Source: a virus
Reading direction: 5' to 3' (one strand)
IMG/VR virus record: IMGVR_UViG_3300024999_001520
Coordinates: 40,300 to 104,299 of that record
Length of the DNA: 64,000 nucleotides
In this document: positions 9,984-20,700 of the stretch, in pieces
How the letters are laid out: each line of letters begins with the position of its first letter
How positions within the stretch are numbered: position 1 is the first letter of the stretch
Translations under genes and position numbers: made by a program
The notes under the pieces: model-generated
The model's database searches: none
Told to the model about the DNA's origin: nothing
Seen by the model: the letters and a program-made list of their open reading frames with translations, nothing else

Positions 9984-11537
9984 ATGTGTGCTGCAATAAC
10001 TAGATGGGTAGAACTAGATCCGTCCACAGCAGGAGATTATGGTGACGGTAGAGGAGCCGGCTGTAAAGGCACCCGTGCCTCATCTACTGCTACAGCTGCT
10101 GTAGGAGACACATTTACCATAGGGCCCGCTAATAATAGGCTTTACTTATCTATGGATGGTGACCCTGCACCATACATAACCCTTTATTCTGGAACAAGCC
10201 TTGACCCTAGATTTGTGGCCAGGGATATTACAGAGAAAATGCATGATCTAGGTAAAAGTGACGAACGTTGGGACAAAGCTGTCTGTGAATGGACTAATAC
10301 AGCTGGACAAGGTAATTGTTTTCAAATTTACTCTGGTACTATGGGAGTAGCATCAACTGTCGCTGTTATAAGTGGTACAAACACAGTGCATGCCACATTA
10401 GGGTTTAGTACTAGAAGTGAAGTGGGTGGTTTAGCCACAACCAACAACTTCGCTGGAACAGTAACAATCTCCGGAACGTATAAAGGTTTCTTTGATGAAA
10501 CGTACAAAGTAGTCATAACTAATGATAATGATGCTGCAAGAGGAATAGGTACAGCCTCAAAAGTTATTACCTACGGGGGTATTATGACTACCGGTGGTGT
10601 GTATAATTATAGTGCCGATACAACATACACTATAACAATAGACATAACTAATGGCACAACTATGGGTGGTGGGACGGGTAATGTACCTATGATGACTTGG
10701 TCAGCATCTCCTTCCGCAGACAATTCCACCGTAGCCACAGAGCTTTTATATGCAAATCATTGGTATAAGATAGGCACCCGTGGGCTTATGATTAAGTTTA
10801 CAGATGCTGTTTTCTCAGCAGGCTATTGGACAGTACCTTGCTATAAACCTGACTATACTAGTGGCACTAATGTTACAGACCCAGCAGGTTCTGCTATGTT
10901 TGCTTACTCATCCACAAGAGGGGACATGGGGGCAGCCGCCCCGACCCCAGCAGAGGGTAATTGGGCACGATTAGGTACAAGAGGCTTATATATTAAATTT
11001 GAGCCCACAGGGCCTACTGATTACCTAGGAATACGCGATGAGTTCACTATTTTATGTTCAGGTCCTAAACCAAAGTCCTATGATATAACCAGTCTTAATT
11101 ATGGAAATGTCACTGTGTCTACCGAGAGTCCAGTCAAATGTGTCATGTTTGAAATTGTTTCCGGCGCCGTGCAGTCAAGCTCTATAAAATTTGGGTTACA
11201 GAGCCACGGTAGTTTTTCTCACCATGAAGCGGGTAACAATGATACCTATTTTAGATTTGGCACCGTAGGCCCAGGCAGTAACGCCGGTATAGCCCCAGAA
11301 AATGGTATAGAATGGTATCCAGGTATAACCGCCGCTGATATAGACAGCAACACGCCTCCTGCGTACTTATATCACACTGTAGCTAATATGTTGGTTGTAG
11401 CCACAGCAGATGATAGTGAGAGTGTAGGAAATATTGGCTTGACAAGCGACCCAATATTTGTTAACATACGTTTAGGCGCAAGTGAGACAGGGGCGAATTC
11501 TACTATTAATCAAAGAACTTTTTTTGATTTTAGTTAA
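9984..11537 (+). CDS. Virion structural protein with SGT/LGF module
   Basis: This 517-residue protein starts after a perfect AAGGAGG. Residues about 49-140 carry the module also present at 260 and 17713 (NRLYLSMDGD ... FQIYSGTMG ... HATLGF). The rest is Gly/Thr/Ser-rich beta structure, including two near-identical segments, HWYKIGTRGLMIKFTD and NWARLGTRGLYIKFEP, so it has internal repetition. It is followed at once by a strong intrinsic terminator, so it closes a transcription unit that is probably made in quantity. It could be a tail, decoration or fibre protein; no motif decides. Confidence 0.6.
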   Translation: MCAAITRWVELDPSTAGDYGDGRGAGCKGTRASSTATAAVGDTFTIGPANNRLYLSMDGDPAPYITLYSGTSLDPRFVARDITEKMHDLGKSDERWDKAVCEWTNTAGQGNCFQIYSGTMGVASTVAVISGTNTVHATLGFSTRSEVGGLATTNNFAGTVTISGTYKGFFDETYKVVITNDNDAARGIGTASKVITYGGIMTTGGVYNYSADTTYTITIDITNGTTMGGGTGNVPMMTWSASPSADNSTVATELLYANHWYKIGTRGLMIKFTDAVFSAGYWTVPCYKPDYTSGTNVTDPAGSAMFAYSSTRGDMGAAAPTPAEGNWARLGTRGLYIKFEPTGPTDYLGIRDEFTILCSGPKPKSYDITSLNYGNVTVSTESPVKCVMFEIVSGAVQSSSIKFGLQSHGSFSHHEAGNNDTYFRFGTVGPGSNAGIAPENGIEWYPGITAADIDSNTPPAYLYHTVANMLVVATADDSESVGNIGLTSDPIFVNIRLGASETGANSTINQRTFFDFS

Positions 11538-11556
11538 ATAAGGCTTGAAGGTTAAT

Positions 11557-11587
11557 GGTAAGATACTAACGTATCTTACCTTGTTTT
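11557..11587 (+). terminator. Intrinsic terminator after the 9984 gene
   Basis: A perfect 10-bp stem, GGTAAGATAC (11557-11566) pairing with GTATCTTACC (11571-11580), closes a TAAC tetraloop. It is followed by TTGTTTT. This is a textbook rho-independent terminator in a 76-bp gap and ends the first block of structural genes. The next gene starts 27 bases downstream with no obvious consensus promoter, so some read-through or an undetected promoter is likely. Confidence 0.85.
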
Positions 11588-11613
11588 ATTATTAAAAGGA
11601 AAAGGAACCAATC

Positions 11614-11922
11614 ATGTCAATTAGAAGAGGTTGGGAAGTAGAACTACAAGATGGTACTACTATAAATGAAAAGCAATCTTCTTGGGCTTCTATACCAAAA
11701 ACACAGATAAAATGTCTATCCTTACATTATGATGGAAGAAGTTGGCACTTAGAAAATAAAGAAGCCTACTTTATCAATACTCGTGCGTCTATGGTACCTG
11801 GTAATCAAGCCTCTTTTCAAGTGGAGCAGCGTACAATAGGTTTTTATGAGGGCGCTACAAAAGTACATTATACTATTGATGAGTTTACTGGTAAATTTAA
11901 TGTAAAGGTCGTAAATGGCTAA
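11614..11922 (+). CDS. Conserved-looking small phage protein, unknown function
   Basis: This 102-residue soluble protein (begins MSIRRGWEVELQDG) is preceded by AAAGGAAAAGGA. It has no recognisable motif. The TINEKQSSWASIPKT and LSLHYDGRSW segments suggest a small beta-rich domain. Its 3' end overlaps the start of the 1792-residue gene by 8 bases, so the two are probably translationally coupled and made together. It may be a chaperone or a small partner of the giant protein; this is inference only. Confidence 0.5.
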   Translation: MSIRRGWEVELQDGTTINEKQSSWASIPKTQIKCLSLHYDGRSWHLENKEAYFINTRASMVPGNQASFQVEQRTIGFYEGATKVHYTIDEFTGKFNVKVVNG

Positions 11923-14900
11923 AAATCCATGCCAATATTGGTCAACTATTGAACCCGCTATATGTGCACATTGGGATAATAGCAAAACCATATGTTTATA
12001 CAAAGCTACGAATGATCAAGGGACTCTTGTAAGAGCCACCATGGCTCCTTATTGTAATCTTCTTGGCACCGCGGATTATATTTGTAAACAATATGAGCCT
12101 GGTGAAGCATCATCAGCCAGATGTGTCTTACCTGATCCTTCGAGACATGTCACTAACAAAGTTACATGCGAAAAATGGGTGCATACTGTAGCTAGCGGTT
12201 CTGGTATAGCAGATATAGACAAACCAGTCTATTTGTACGATTCTGAGCTAAATCCAATAACAATATCTGGCGTTAGCGGTTATTGGTCATTTAAAGCAAT
12301 CAATGAATATAATGATGGGCAATGTGATGGTTACGGGACAGCCACAACCTGTTCTGGTTACGCCCCATTTATTATGGCCTTCGGTAAACTTAAACCAAAA
12401 GAATTTGGTTCTGAGGACACTACTCCATATGCCTTAGAAGGATGTTATACCAAACAGCAGTTAGGTTACAGAATACCGTTGCCTTATTTAGTGTTTAATG
12501 TTAGAGCAAAACTAAGTAAGTGTTATTGGTGGGCAGCAGCTTCAGAGAATTTTTCTATTAATACCGTAAACGGGGAAGCCAATGAAATAACTACGTATTG
12601 CACTTGTTCAGACGATAACGTAAAAGAGTTTTGGGAATACAAATACGATGATTCCTATGGCTACATTGCTCCATGTAATGGTGCTAAACCAGAGTGTCCT
12701 CATTATACAGGAGTTTGTTGGAGGTACTGTATTGATGATAAAATGGGTGAAGGGGATAAAGTATTAGCAGAGCAATTATTAGAGCTTAGATACTATATAA
12801 GAAGAGAACGTTGGGCAGACTTAGTAGTAACCACCAATTCCTTAGGTGCTACTATTAAACAACCTATATACTATCTATCTTTTGATAATCCAGACTTATA
12901 TGCTTGGTTGGGCACATACACATTATTTATTAATCCAAAAGTATACTCTACCTCAGCCTTAATTCATGCTGCTAGGAATTATTTTAGTCATTTTGATTAC
13001 TTTGATGTGTCTTATGATAGTACTACATTAACTGATGGAATACCTACTGAAACACAAGAAACAAGTTTTCCTACTTTAATAAAAGAAATCAAAGAGCCCA
13101 ATCTTAGACCTATAATAAGAAATGTTTTTGATCAAGTTACAGAAACAATATCAGAGGGGGACGAAGACACCTCACCCATAGTAAATAAGCATAATGTATT
13201 CGAGGTAGGAGATCTTAACCATGAGTATTTGATTATTTGGGGCGACTCCTTTTCGTATAATGCAGATATCTATGCTATAAATTTAAGTGATCCGGATATA
13301 AATAAACGATTACCGTCAACAGTAAAGGTAGGATTGCTTGAATATGTCAGTAGTTACGCTATCTCTAAGGCTAAAAGTGCTGACTCATATGATGCTTGGA
13401 AAAAGCAACTAAATCTAATTGTTGATAATCTTATTACATTTATGCCAGACAGCATTGCCGGTAATGAATTACCAAAAAATGAAAACTCTTTTTATATTAG
13501 AACGAAAACTTTTTTTGGTGATAATAAAATACTGGTAATGGTAAAAACAGAAGATTCTTGGGAATTTGATACAGTAGACTTTAAAAAAGAATACTGTGGT
13601 GGCATTATAGCTCAAACAGCCTTTTACATAGAAGGTGACGGTGGTACTGTTGCTAAACTACCAAACTATGAAAGCCGTTTTGCCTCCAACATTAACGACA
13701 ATGGTATCATTAAATTTAAATTTCTCAGTTTAAGAAAAGATAAAGTTCATGGTGATGTGGCCTACATCTATAATGATACCAATAGTGATGATATTACAAG
13801 TTTTATACTATACAAAGTAACCGCATTTGCAGATCTAACACTGACCGAAGAAAATATAAAGTTTTTTGGTAACAGCGGTAAAGCACTGGTGATACTGCCC
13901 GATACAGACCCCAATTTAAATTATATCCATAGCCCTTTTGAAATAGAAGGTAAGTTAACGTTAGATGTTATAGACGTTGATGGCAAACATAAAGCTGTTT
14001 CTATGGAGATAATGGATTGGTGTAATGACGCCCTTGAAGTTAATCAGTTTTTTATTAAGCCAAAAGAGGTCTTTGATTTTATAAGACCTTGTTCGTTTCA
14101 ACTTAATATACCAAAACTATGTTATTATCAAAAGAGAAGTTTTAATGAAACACCCGAAGGATCTTTTGAAAAAATAACAGCCGGGGCATTAACTGACCCC
14201 TTAGAATTAAATATAGCAAATATGAATGATGGTGAATCCATAGAATATGAATTAAGTAAATTCGATGCTACCAGCATACTAATATCTGCTGCCTATAAGA
14301 GCACAGGAGGTAGGGTTAAAGGGGCAACCAGAACAAAACCAATCATGTGGGTTAAACAACCCTATTGTCAGGATGTTGAAATTATGTATAGTTGGAAAGC
14401 TAGCTACACGACCTATACGTTACATCCAATAGGGCTGTGCTACGGTAAAAGATACTCAACAATATTAGAAACCGGTATTATGGGTGGGGTAGCACCTCCC
14501 TGCGGTGATCACGACCTTCCAACATATGCGAGAGCAAGTTTTATGTGGTACCCTTATAGTGCTTGCGACGAAACTATGAGCTACACAGAAGTATCCAGCG
14601 CCCATATCTCTGATAGAAATATTATGGAAGTATTTACAGATGAAGAATCAAATCATGGATCACATGACATGCGCATGCTAGGGCCAGTAGAGTCTTATGG
14701 TTTTGAGGAGTCACACGCACAATTATGGAATTGTACTTGCGACTTTTTTTACTATAATGGTAAAAAAACATCAGAAAATATATTTAACGGTCAAAGTTAT
14801 TATAGAGGTGGGCTTGATGATGTAGCACTCGAATTTTGTTTAAGAAATGGAGGCTCTCCTCCAAAATTTGGGGACGTTGTTCGTGGACAATTAAACTCTT

Positions 14901-17293
14901 ATCGTACTATGGATTGTGTTACTTACTATGATACATCCACCGGCGCATCCGTAGGAGCAAAACGTTGGATGCCAATAGCACTACATTATACCATATCTGA
15001 CATATCATTGCCTGCCGATTACTATAATATTGATTTGATAACTGATGATTATGCGTCTCCTTTTATACATCAACTTGGTTTACTTAAAATGAGTTCAATT
15101 GATGATGTGGAGATATCAGAAACTGTCGATGATACAAACAGATTTAAATTTAGTACTATATTTAGAGCAAATGCCAGCCCTAATGCTGTATACCCAAAAC
15201 CAAGGCCCCAGTTTTTTGTTACTGAAAATCTGGACCCAGTATGTTCTTGGTATACTTATTACGACTACCCTATGGATGAAACTAAATCTATTCAGTGGGT
15301 ATGGCAAGAAAAATGGGCTGAGGTAGATAGATCTGAAACTTTACGAGACGACATACTAAGCGTAGAGGACTTAAATATTAATTACTCATTGCCATATGAA
15401 AGTGGCCATGGTAGACATGTGTTTATTAATATAGAGCATCCTGATTATATATTTGATTATAAAAAAATAGAACACCAGATAGTGTGTTCTGAGGGTAATC
15501 ATTACATAACAATAGTACCATCCAAAAATAAAGATGAATCTGATCCTGCAGACAATTATTTCCTTATACAGTTGGATAATGGTCCGCCAAGAGTGTTTGA
15601 TATAGATGGTAATCTAATAGAAGACCTTCCAACAACATGGATATTTTTTGATACAATTGAATTTGTAGGTTATGACTCAACATATATAAAAGATTCATTA
15701 GATCTATATAAAATATGTTTAGAAACCCCGTGGGTTACAACAGCAACATTATTTGATTCCACCACTTATGTATCCACAGATGAGGAGGCATTAAAAAATG
15801 CCGCGGTAGCTGATGATAGAACATATTCTCTACTTGATTCTTATGGTGACTTTGTAGCATACTACTATAATAGGGGTTTATCTATATCGTTAATTAGTTC
15901 TATGTTTTATTATTTACCAAAATTTACACAGGCATTGGAAGCTGGTGCTTATAATTGGGCGTTTAATGCACCGTCTTTATTACCTCCCTATGACTCTGTG
16001 GAGGTGGGCGAATATTACCCCGCTCAAATAGCCCCGGACTTGTTATATAACCCAAACATCCTTAATGCCTCAATTATAGATATTGATTTCATTCCAGCCA
16101 ATAAGTCTATTTATAAAAATAGGTTTATAACAAGAATAGAGATAACATATAAATTTGGCATAGAAGTGGCCGAAGAAGAAGAGGATCTTGATACATTTTA
16201 CCATATACCTAAAATAACAGTATACAAAAGTGACGAAAGTGGTTTTATACAAATATATCAAGAAAATAGACAAATAACCACAGAGAGCTCTGATGTAGTA
16301 GGTGTAAAAACTTTATCCTATGAAATATCATATTCTATTGAGGATATGCGTAGATTCTATAAAAATTTAAAATTAGAGTTTGATTTTAATATAACAGAAG
16401 AGGAGTTAATTTCCTCTGGTTTAGGTGATTATTATGATTTATATAATCATAGAATTAATATAAAATCAATAACTTTATATGATACAAGTTTTATAACTGC
16501 AACAGAAGATTTTAAAACAAGTGAACGTAAATATTATGTTTCTTATGGGGATCATGCTGATTTCCCAACGTATGGTAATAACTCCACAGGTAGTGTAGTA
16601 CATCCTCCCATAGAGGAGATGTCCACTCCAATGCAAACAGACACAGTTTTTGGTATTTTAGGTGTACCTAATAGCGAACAAGAATTTGTAACAATGCATA
16701 AAACGTCTGGTAGATTTTTAGATAAGTGTGTTGCTGATAGGACCAGAGTGCCAGGTAACAGTGTCTATGCTTTTGAAAAAGAGCAAAAAAATATATTTGA
16801 TACAGCTATGCGTAAAGGTTCTGAAAGTTTTTCGGCCTCATCTATATGTCCGCCAGGACTAAAAAGTATATTGGACGTATTAAACTTAAAATTTCCAGTA
16901 TGGACTTGTAGTTTTGATAATACTTTAAATTATGAACTAACTTCCGTTTTAGCAAAAAACACGTATAGCCCTTGTGGGCATGAGTGGAATGCATTTGTAA
17001 CAACGCCAAGAATAGCATATAATTGTTCTACCGGTAGTGCTTTTGGTAGAATCACTGTTCCAGATTTATTTTCATGGCAATATATAAATCCATGTACATA
17101 TGAAAGTTTTGGTGGCTATGACTGGATAGAATCACAATACAACGCAGCAATAAATAGATTTGAATATGGCGCTTGGTCAGCTGTATTTAGCGCATTATCT
17201 GGCGGTATTTGGAACCCATTAGTAGTTGAATATACAGTAGGTACAGCCTCTACCGTGGATGAGGATTCAAAAACATCTCAATATGTTCCATAA
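11915..17293 (+). CDS. Giant cysteine-rich structural protein (1792 aa)
   Basis: This 1792-residue protein overlaps the preceding gene by 8 bases. It is unusually rich in cysteine for a phage structural protein, about 38 by my count. Many are clustered in the first 300 residues, for example CTCSDDN and CNGAKPECPHYTGVCWRYC, with others in the middle and near the C-terminus (SICPPG, SPCGHE). It is otherwise beta-rich and aromatic, with no transmembrane helix, signal peptide or enzyme motif that I recognise. The cysteines could bind metal or form disulfides after release. By size and neighbourhood it is probably a baseplate, tail-tip or fibre component. Confidence 0.55.
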   Translation: MAKNPCQYWSTIEPAICAHWDNSKTICLYKATNDQGTLVRATMAPYCNLLGTADYICKQYEPGEASSARCVLPDPSRHVTNKVTCEKWVHTVASGSGIADIDKPVYLYDSELNPITISGVSGYWSFKAINEYNDGQCDGYGTATTCSGYAPFIMAFGKLKPKEFGSEDTTPYALEGCYTKQQLGYRIPLPYLVFNVRAKLSKCYWWAAASENFSINTVNGEANEITTYCTCSDDNVKEFWEYKYDDSYGYIAPCNGAKPECPHYTGVCWRYCIDDKMGEGDKVLAEQLLELRYYIRRERWADLVVTTNSLGATIKQPIYYLSFDNPDLYAWLGTYTLFINPKVYSTSALIHAARNYFSHFDYFDVSYDSTTLTDGIPTETQETSFPTLIKEIKEPNLRPIIRNVFDQVTETISEGDEDTSPIVNKHNVFEVGDLNHEYLIIWGDSFSYNADIYAINLSDPDINKRLPSTVKVGLLEYVSSYAISKAKSADSYDAWKKQLNLIVDNLITFMPDSIAGNELPKNENSFYIRTKTFFGDNKILVMVKTEDSWEFDTVDFKKEYCGGIIAQTAFYIEGDGGTVAKLPNYESRFASNINDNGIIKFKFLSLRKDKVHGDVAYIYNDTNSDDITSFILYKVTAFADLTLTEENIKFFGNSGKALVILPDTDPNLNYIHSPFEIEGKLTLDVIDVDGKHKAVSMEIMDWCNDALEVNQFFIKPKEVFDFIRPCSFQLNIPKLCYYQKRSFNETPEGSFEKITAGALTDPLELNIANMNDGESIEYELSKFDATSILISAAYKSTGGRVKGATRTKPIMWVKQPYCQDVEIMYSWKASYTTYTLHPIGLCYGKRYSTILETGIMGGVAPPCGDHDLPTYARASFMWYPYSACDETMSYTEVSSAHISDRNIMEVFTDEESNHGSHDMRMLGPVESYGFEESHAQLWNCTCDFFYYNGKKTSENIFNGQSYYRGGLDDVALEFCLRNGGSPPKFGDVVRGQLNSYRTMDCVTYYDTSTGASVGAKRWMPIALHYTISDISLPADYYNIDLITDDYASPFIHQLGLLKMSSIDDVEISETVDDTNRFKFSTIFRANASPNAVYPKPRPQFFVTENLDPVCSWYTYYDYPMDETKSIQWVWQEKWAEVDRSETLRDDILSVEDLNINYSLPYESGHGRHVFINIEHPDYIFDYKKIEHQIVCSEGNHYITIVPSKNKDESDPADNYFLIQLDNGPPRVFDIDGNLIEDLPTTWIFFDTIEFVGYDSTYIKDSLDLYKICLETPWVTTATLFDSTTYVSTDEEALKNAAVADDRTYSLLDSYGDFVAYYYNRGLSISLISSMFYYLPKFTQALEAGAYNWAFNAPSLLPPYDSVEVGEYYPAQIAPDLLYNPNILNASIIDIDFIPANKSIYKNRFITRIEITYKFGIEVAEEEEDLDTFYHIPKITVYKSDESGFIQIYQENRQITTESSDVVGVKTLSYEISYSIEDMRRFYKNLKLEFDFNITEEELISSGLGDYYDLYNHRINIKSITLYDTSFITATEDFKTSERKYYVSYGDHADFPTYGNNSTGSVVHPPIEEMSTPMQTDTVFGILGVPNSEQEFVTMHKTSGRFLDKCVADRTRVPGNSVYAFEKEQKNIFDTAMRKGSESFSASSICPPGLKSILDVLNLKFPVWTCSFDNTLNYELTSVLAKNTYSPCGHEWNAFVTTPRIAYNCSTGSAFGRITVPDLFSWQYINPCTYESFGGYDWIESQYNAAINRFEYGAWSAVFSALSGGIWNPLVVEYTVGTASTVDEDSKTSQYVP

Positions 17294-17315
17294 TTAAAAT
17301 AAAGGTGGTTTATTT

Positions 17316-17723
17316 ATGTATGATATAAAATGTACAGAATGTAAAGGTTTGCTAATAGTGGATATGGAATTATCCAGAGAACACTTGTGGACTTCTGATA
17401 AAGTTATGTACACCAATACAGGGGTACTAATCGAAGAAACAATAAATTCTGAGTTAGTATATAGATGCATAAATTGTGAAAAATTATTTAATTTGACATA
17501 TAAAGATTGGGAATCGCAAATTAGAAAACAGTTGGCTGAGGAAATAATGCATTTAAAGAGACGTATATCTTTTAGAAGTTTGGACCCGTATATAATAGAC
17601 CCAGACAACGGTTTAACATTCTGTGGTCAATGCCCTGGTTATGATAATTTAGGTAACTGCTTTTTAGATATAGTAACAAGATGTGAATTAAGAAAACAAA
17701 AGTTGGATAAAAATGGCCTATAA
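17316..17723 (+). CDS. Zinc-ribbon-like protein between giant structural genes
   Basis: This 135-residue protein starts after AAAGGTGG. The N-terminal half has a CTEC pair and, 40 residues on, a CINC pair, consistent with a zinc ribbon. The C-terminal part has FCGQCPGY, NC and RCEL, similar to the cysteine cluster in the next protein (CVNTQCSYY ... CPGAGERGYC). It overlaps the 2266-residue gene by 11 bases. The shared cysteine pattern suggests these proteins act in the same particle or assembly step, perhaps with metal. The function is unknown. Confidence 0.5.
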   Translation: MYDIKCTECKGLLIVDMELSREHLWTSDKVMYTNTGVLIEETINSELVYRCINCEKLFNLTYKDWESQIRKQLAEEIMHLKRRISFRSLDPYIIDPDNGLTFCGQCPGYDNLGNCFLDIVTRCELRKQKLDKNGL

Positions 17724-20700
17724 TTTTTTAAATACTGCCCATAAAATAAGCAATGATTTAAGTTGTGTATACGATAATTCTAACGCGTATATTACCGACT
17801 TTTCTACTAACGGTAACGTAGGTGGATGGGACGTTTATTATAATGTGTACTTTTACGGTTGCTGGCATAATGTCCTGTTTGGTACCGCTGCCGATAGATC
17901 CTGTTATATTGGTAGAACAGATAACATGCTACCTATTACAGCAGAAGATTATTATTATGTAAAAATAATGTTGAAAATTACTAATAATAATAAAGATAAA
18001 CGTAATCAAGGTTTAACAAAAGGTAAATTACGTTGGATAACATTAACCGATGACATTTGGGACAGCAATAAAGAGTTTGAGTTTGATCTCATTGTAGACG
18101 ATCAATGGCATTTATATGTATTAAATTTAGGCCCCAGCAAATACTGGGTTGGGGACATTTGTAATCTACGTGTATACCCTTTTATAGACGGTTGGGAGAA
18201 AGATCAATTTGCTATAAAATATATAACTATAAGCTCATCAGATAAGTTTAAATGTGTTAATACACAATGCTCTTATTACCAAAATTATACACATCCATGT
18301 CCTGGTGCCGGAGAACGTGGGTATTGTGTGGCTGGGCAAGGGTATGAACAATATACAACTACGTCTGGTAGTGATATTGTATTAATAAATATAGATGGTT
18401 ATGGTGAAGCTAAATTTCATTTAGGAGATAATTCCAATGTAACTATATATGAAATGGCTCACATATTAAATACTAAATTAGGTTCTTTAAGTATTGGTGG
18501 TTATTGCTACTCCTCTGTTGAAGTAGATCAAGGAAAGTTAAAAATACGCTCTGGTACAACAGGTGCTAATAGTAGTGTTTATGTAGCTCATAGTCAAGCC
18601 GCTGTGGTGTTAGGTTTTTTTAATGACTCCGCCGCTAACATATCAACCTGTGTCGATGGGACAGACTTTGCTTCTGGTTTTGATTATGCTTCAAGTCGCC
18701 TGCTAACTGCCACAGAATTAGGTAGTCTGATTGATAGTAATACTAATATCATAGGCTACACACACAATGCACAACAATATAACGTAGAAGGAGGTAGATC
18801 TGACTATAATGAAATTGGCTACACCTCATCAACCGCATATGTACAAGGGGATGAAGGAGTCACATTAGTAAATAGAGGTAAAACTATAATAGATTGGTCT
18901 CATCCTTTTAATAGCAACGGTAAAATAAAACATATATACGTATATGCTACAAGATATGACAATGCTAAAATTTTAATTTGCCGCCCCAAATTAGATGGAA
19001 CACTTAGCATCATATACTCTTTACCATTTCCACAATTAACAGGTAATTTTTATTCTAACATTAGCTTTACACATTGTATAGACTGTGATATACTTGTAAA
19101 CAAAGGTGATTTGTTAGCTATATACGATGCTGATGTTTCAATAGGCATATCTTTAACAAATAAGCCTGATGCCACATACAGCCAATTAGATGGAGAGCCG
19201 ACAGGTACTTTTAATCCAGGTACTGCATATTCTATGGGTGTAGGAGGTTTAGCCATATATGCAAGAAGTGATAAATATCAAACAAATACTCTTCTTGATA
19301 TTGATTTTGGTGATAGGTTGAATATTGAAGAATTTACTATATATGGTAAAGAGTCAGCAGACTACTTTGAATATAATGTGGCGATGTGTTTAGATGTAAA
19401 TTGGCGTGTAAATTTACATGGAGGTAGTCATAAGCATACAATATGGACCGCCACAACCTCTTATACAGTTACGCACACTAATATAGCTTATGGGTTAGAG
19501 TCTCTTTCTGATGGAAAAATAATTGCTGAAAATAATATAGCTGGACAATCATACACAACTGATACAACTGGTTTAGTCACTGCTGGAACACACTCATACT
19601 TTTACGTTAATGGTGACGCTGAATGGTTACAACCAGAGGAATTTGGTCCTACGGTAATGGCCAATGTGTACGAATTTGTAGAAGATCCAGTAACATTAAC
19701 TTTGGTTTTTCCTACCAATAAATCGTGTGAAATACATAAATCTATAATATATTTTAAAGAAGAAGATAATTTTAGAAGTTTTGCCTTATATACTGGTTTA
19801 GGTGTATATGGATACAACGGTGATTACGTTGATGCACAACACAAACTAATACCAAAATATAATTATATAAAAATAGACGGCATAAACTATGATTATACAA
19901 ACAATGAAGATATAGAGGCTTACCTATTTAGTAATCCTTGTTCTATTGATATATTGCATGATGGCGATGGTTACATGGTCGATACAGACAACTTTTTTGC
20001 GGCAAACGCAGCCTATTGGACCGTGCTAGAACATGGTTTTGATCCTATTAATAGTTTCGACTTTAATATAAGGTGTAATTACCATAATAGTACTAAAATA
20101 ACTGAAATAGAAGTTTATAGTAGGATGTACTTTGAACCGTCAATAATTGATAATGTGTCACTTATTTATTCTACTTATGGTGAAGAATGGAAAGATGCTG
20201 TATTTAATGTAGAAGAAGCAGACATAATAAGTGCTTTTATAGGTGGCGCCCCAAGATACATGAAGCTATCATTACAAACCACCACTTCTTTTAGTGTTAA
20301 TGAACTTTTTTGTAAAACAGGGGATCAAGTAAAAACTTCAAAATGTGATGACAGCATATTATTGGACGATGCTAAAAATGGTGTTGTTAATAATAGTAAA
20401 CTTTACTATGTAGAAAATATTTATGATAGGCCTTTTGATCTTATAGTTGATATACCAAAAACAACCAATGTAGATACTTCTGGTATAGTATTTTGGAGTA
20501 AATTAAACAAACAAGAGGATATCGATAATCCTGATATTGGGCCGCCGGCCATATTAAGAAAAGCAGAAGATTTTATATTAAACACTGATAGTGGACAATG
20601 TGCTATTAATACTCCGTGTTATGGTTTGAATAATCTAATTAATAATAAAGAAGCTTACTACTCCTGTAATGAACACGATTGGTTTTCGTATGACACTCTA

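Noticed and set aside
15099-15326. 75-residue + frame inside the 1792-residue gene
   Set aside because: It is fully internal, in another frame and without a ribosome site.
17294-17608. Antisense 104-residue frame over the 17316 gene
   Set aside because: It mirrors a coding gene on the + strand, with no promoter, ribosome site or motif; the same holds for the other minus-strand frames in the window.
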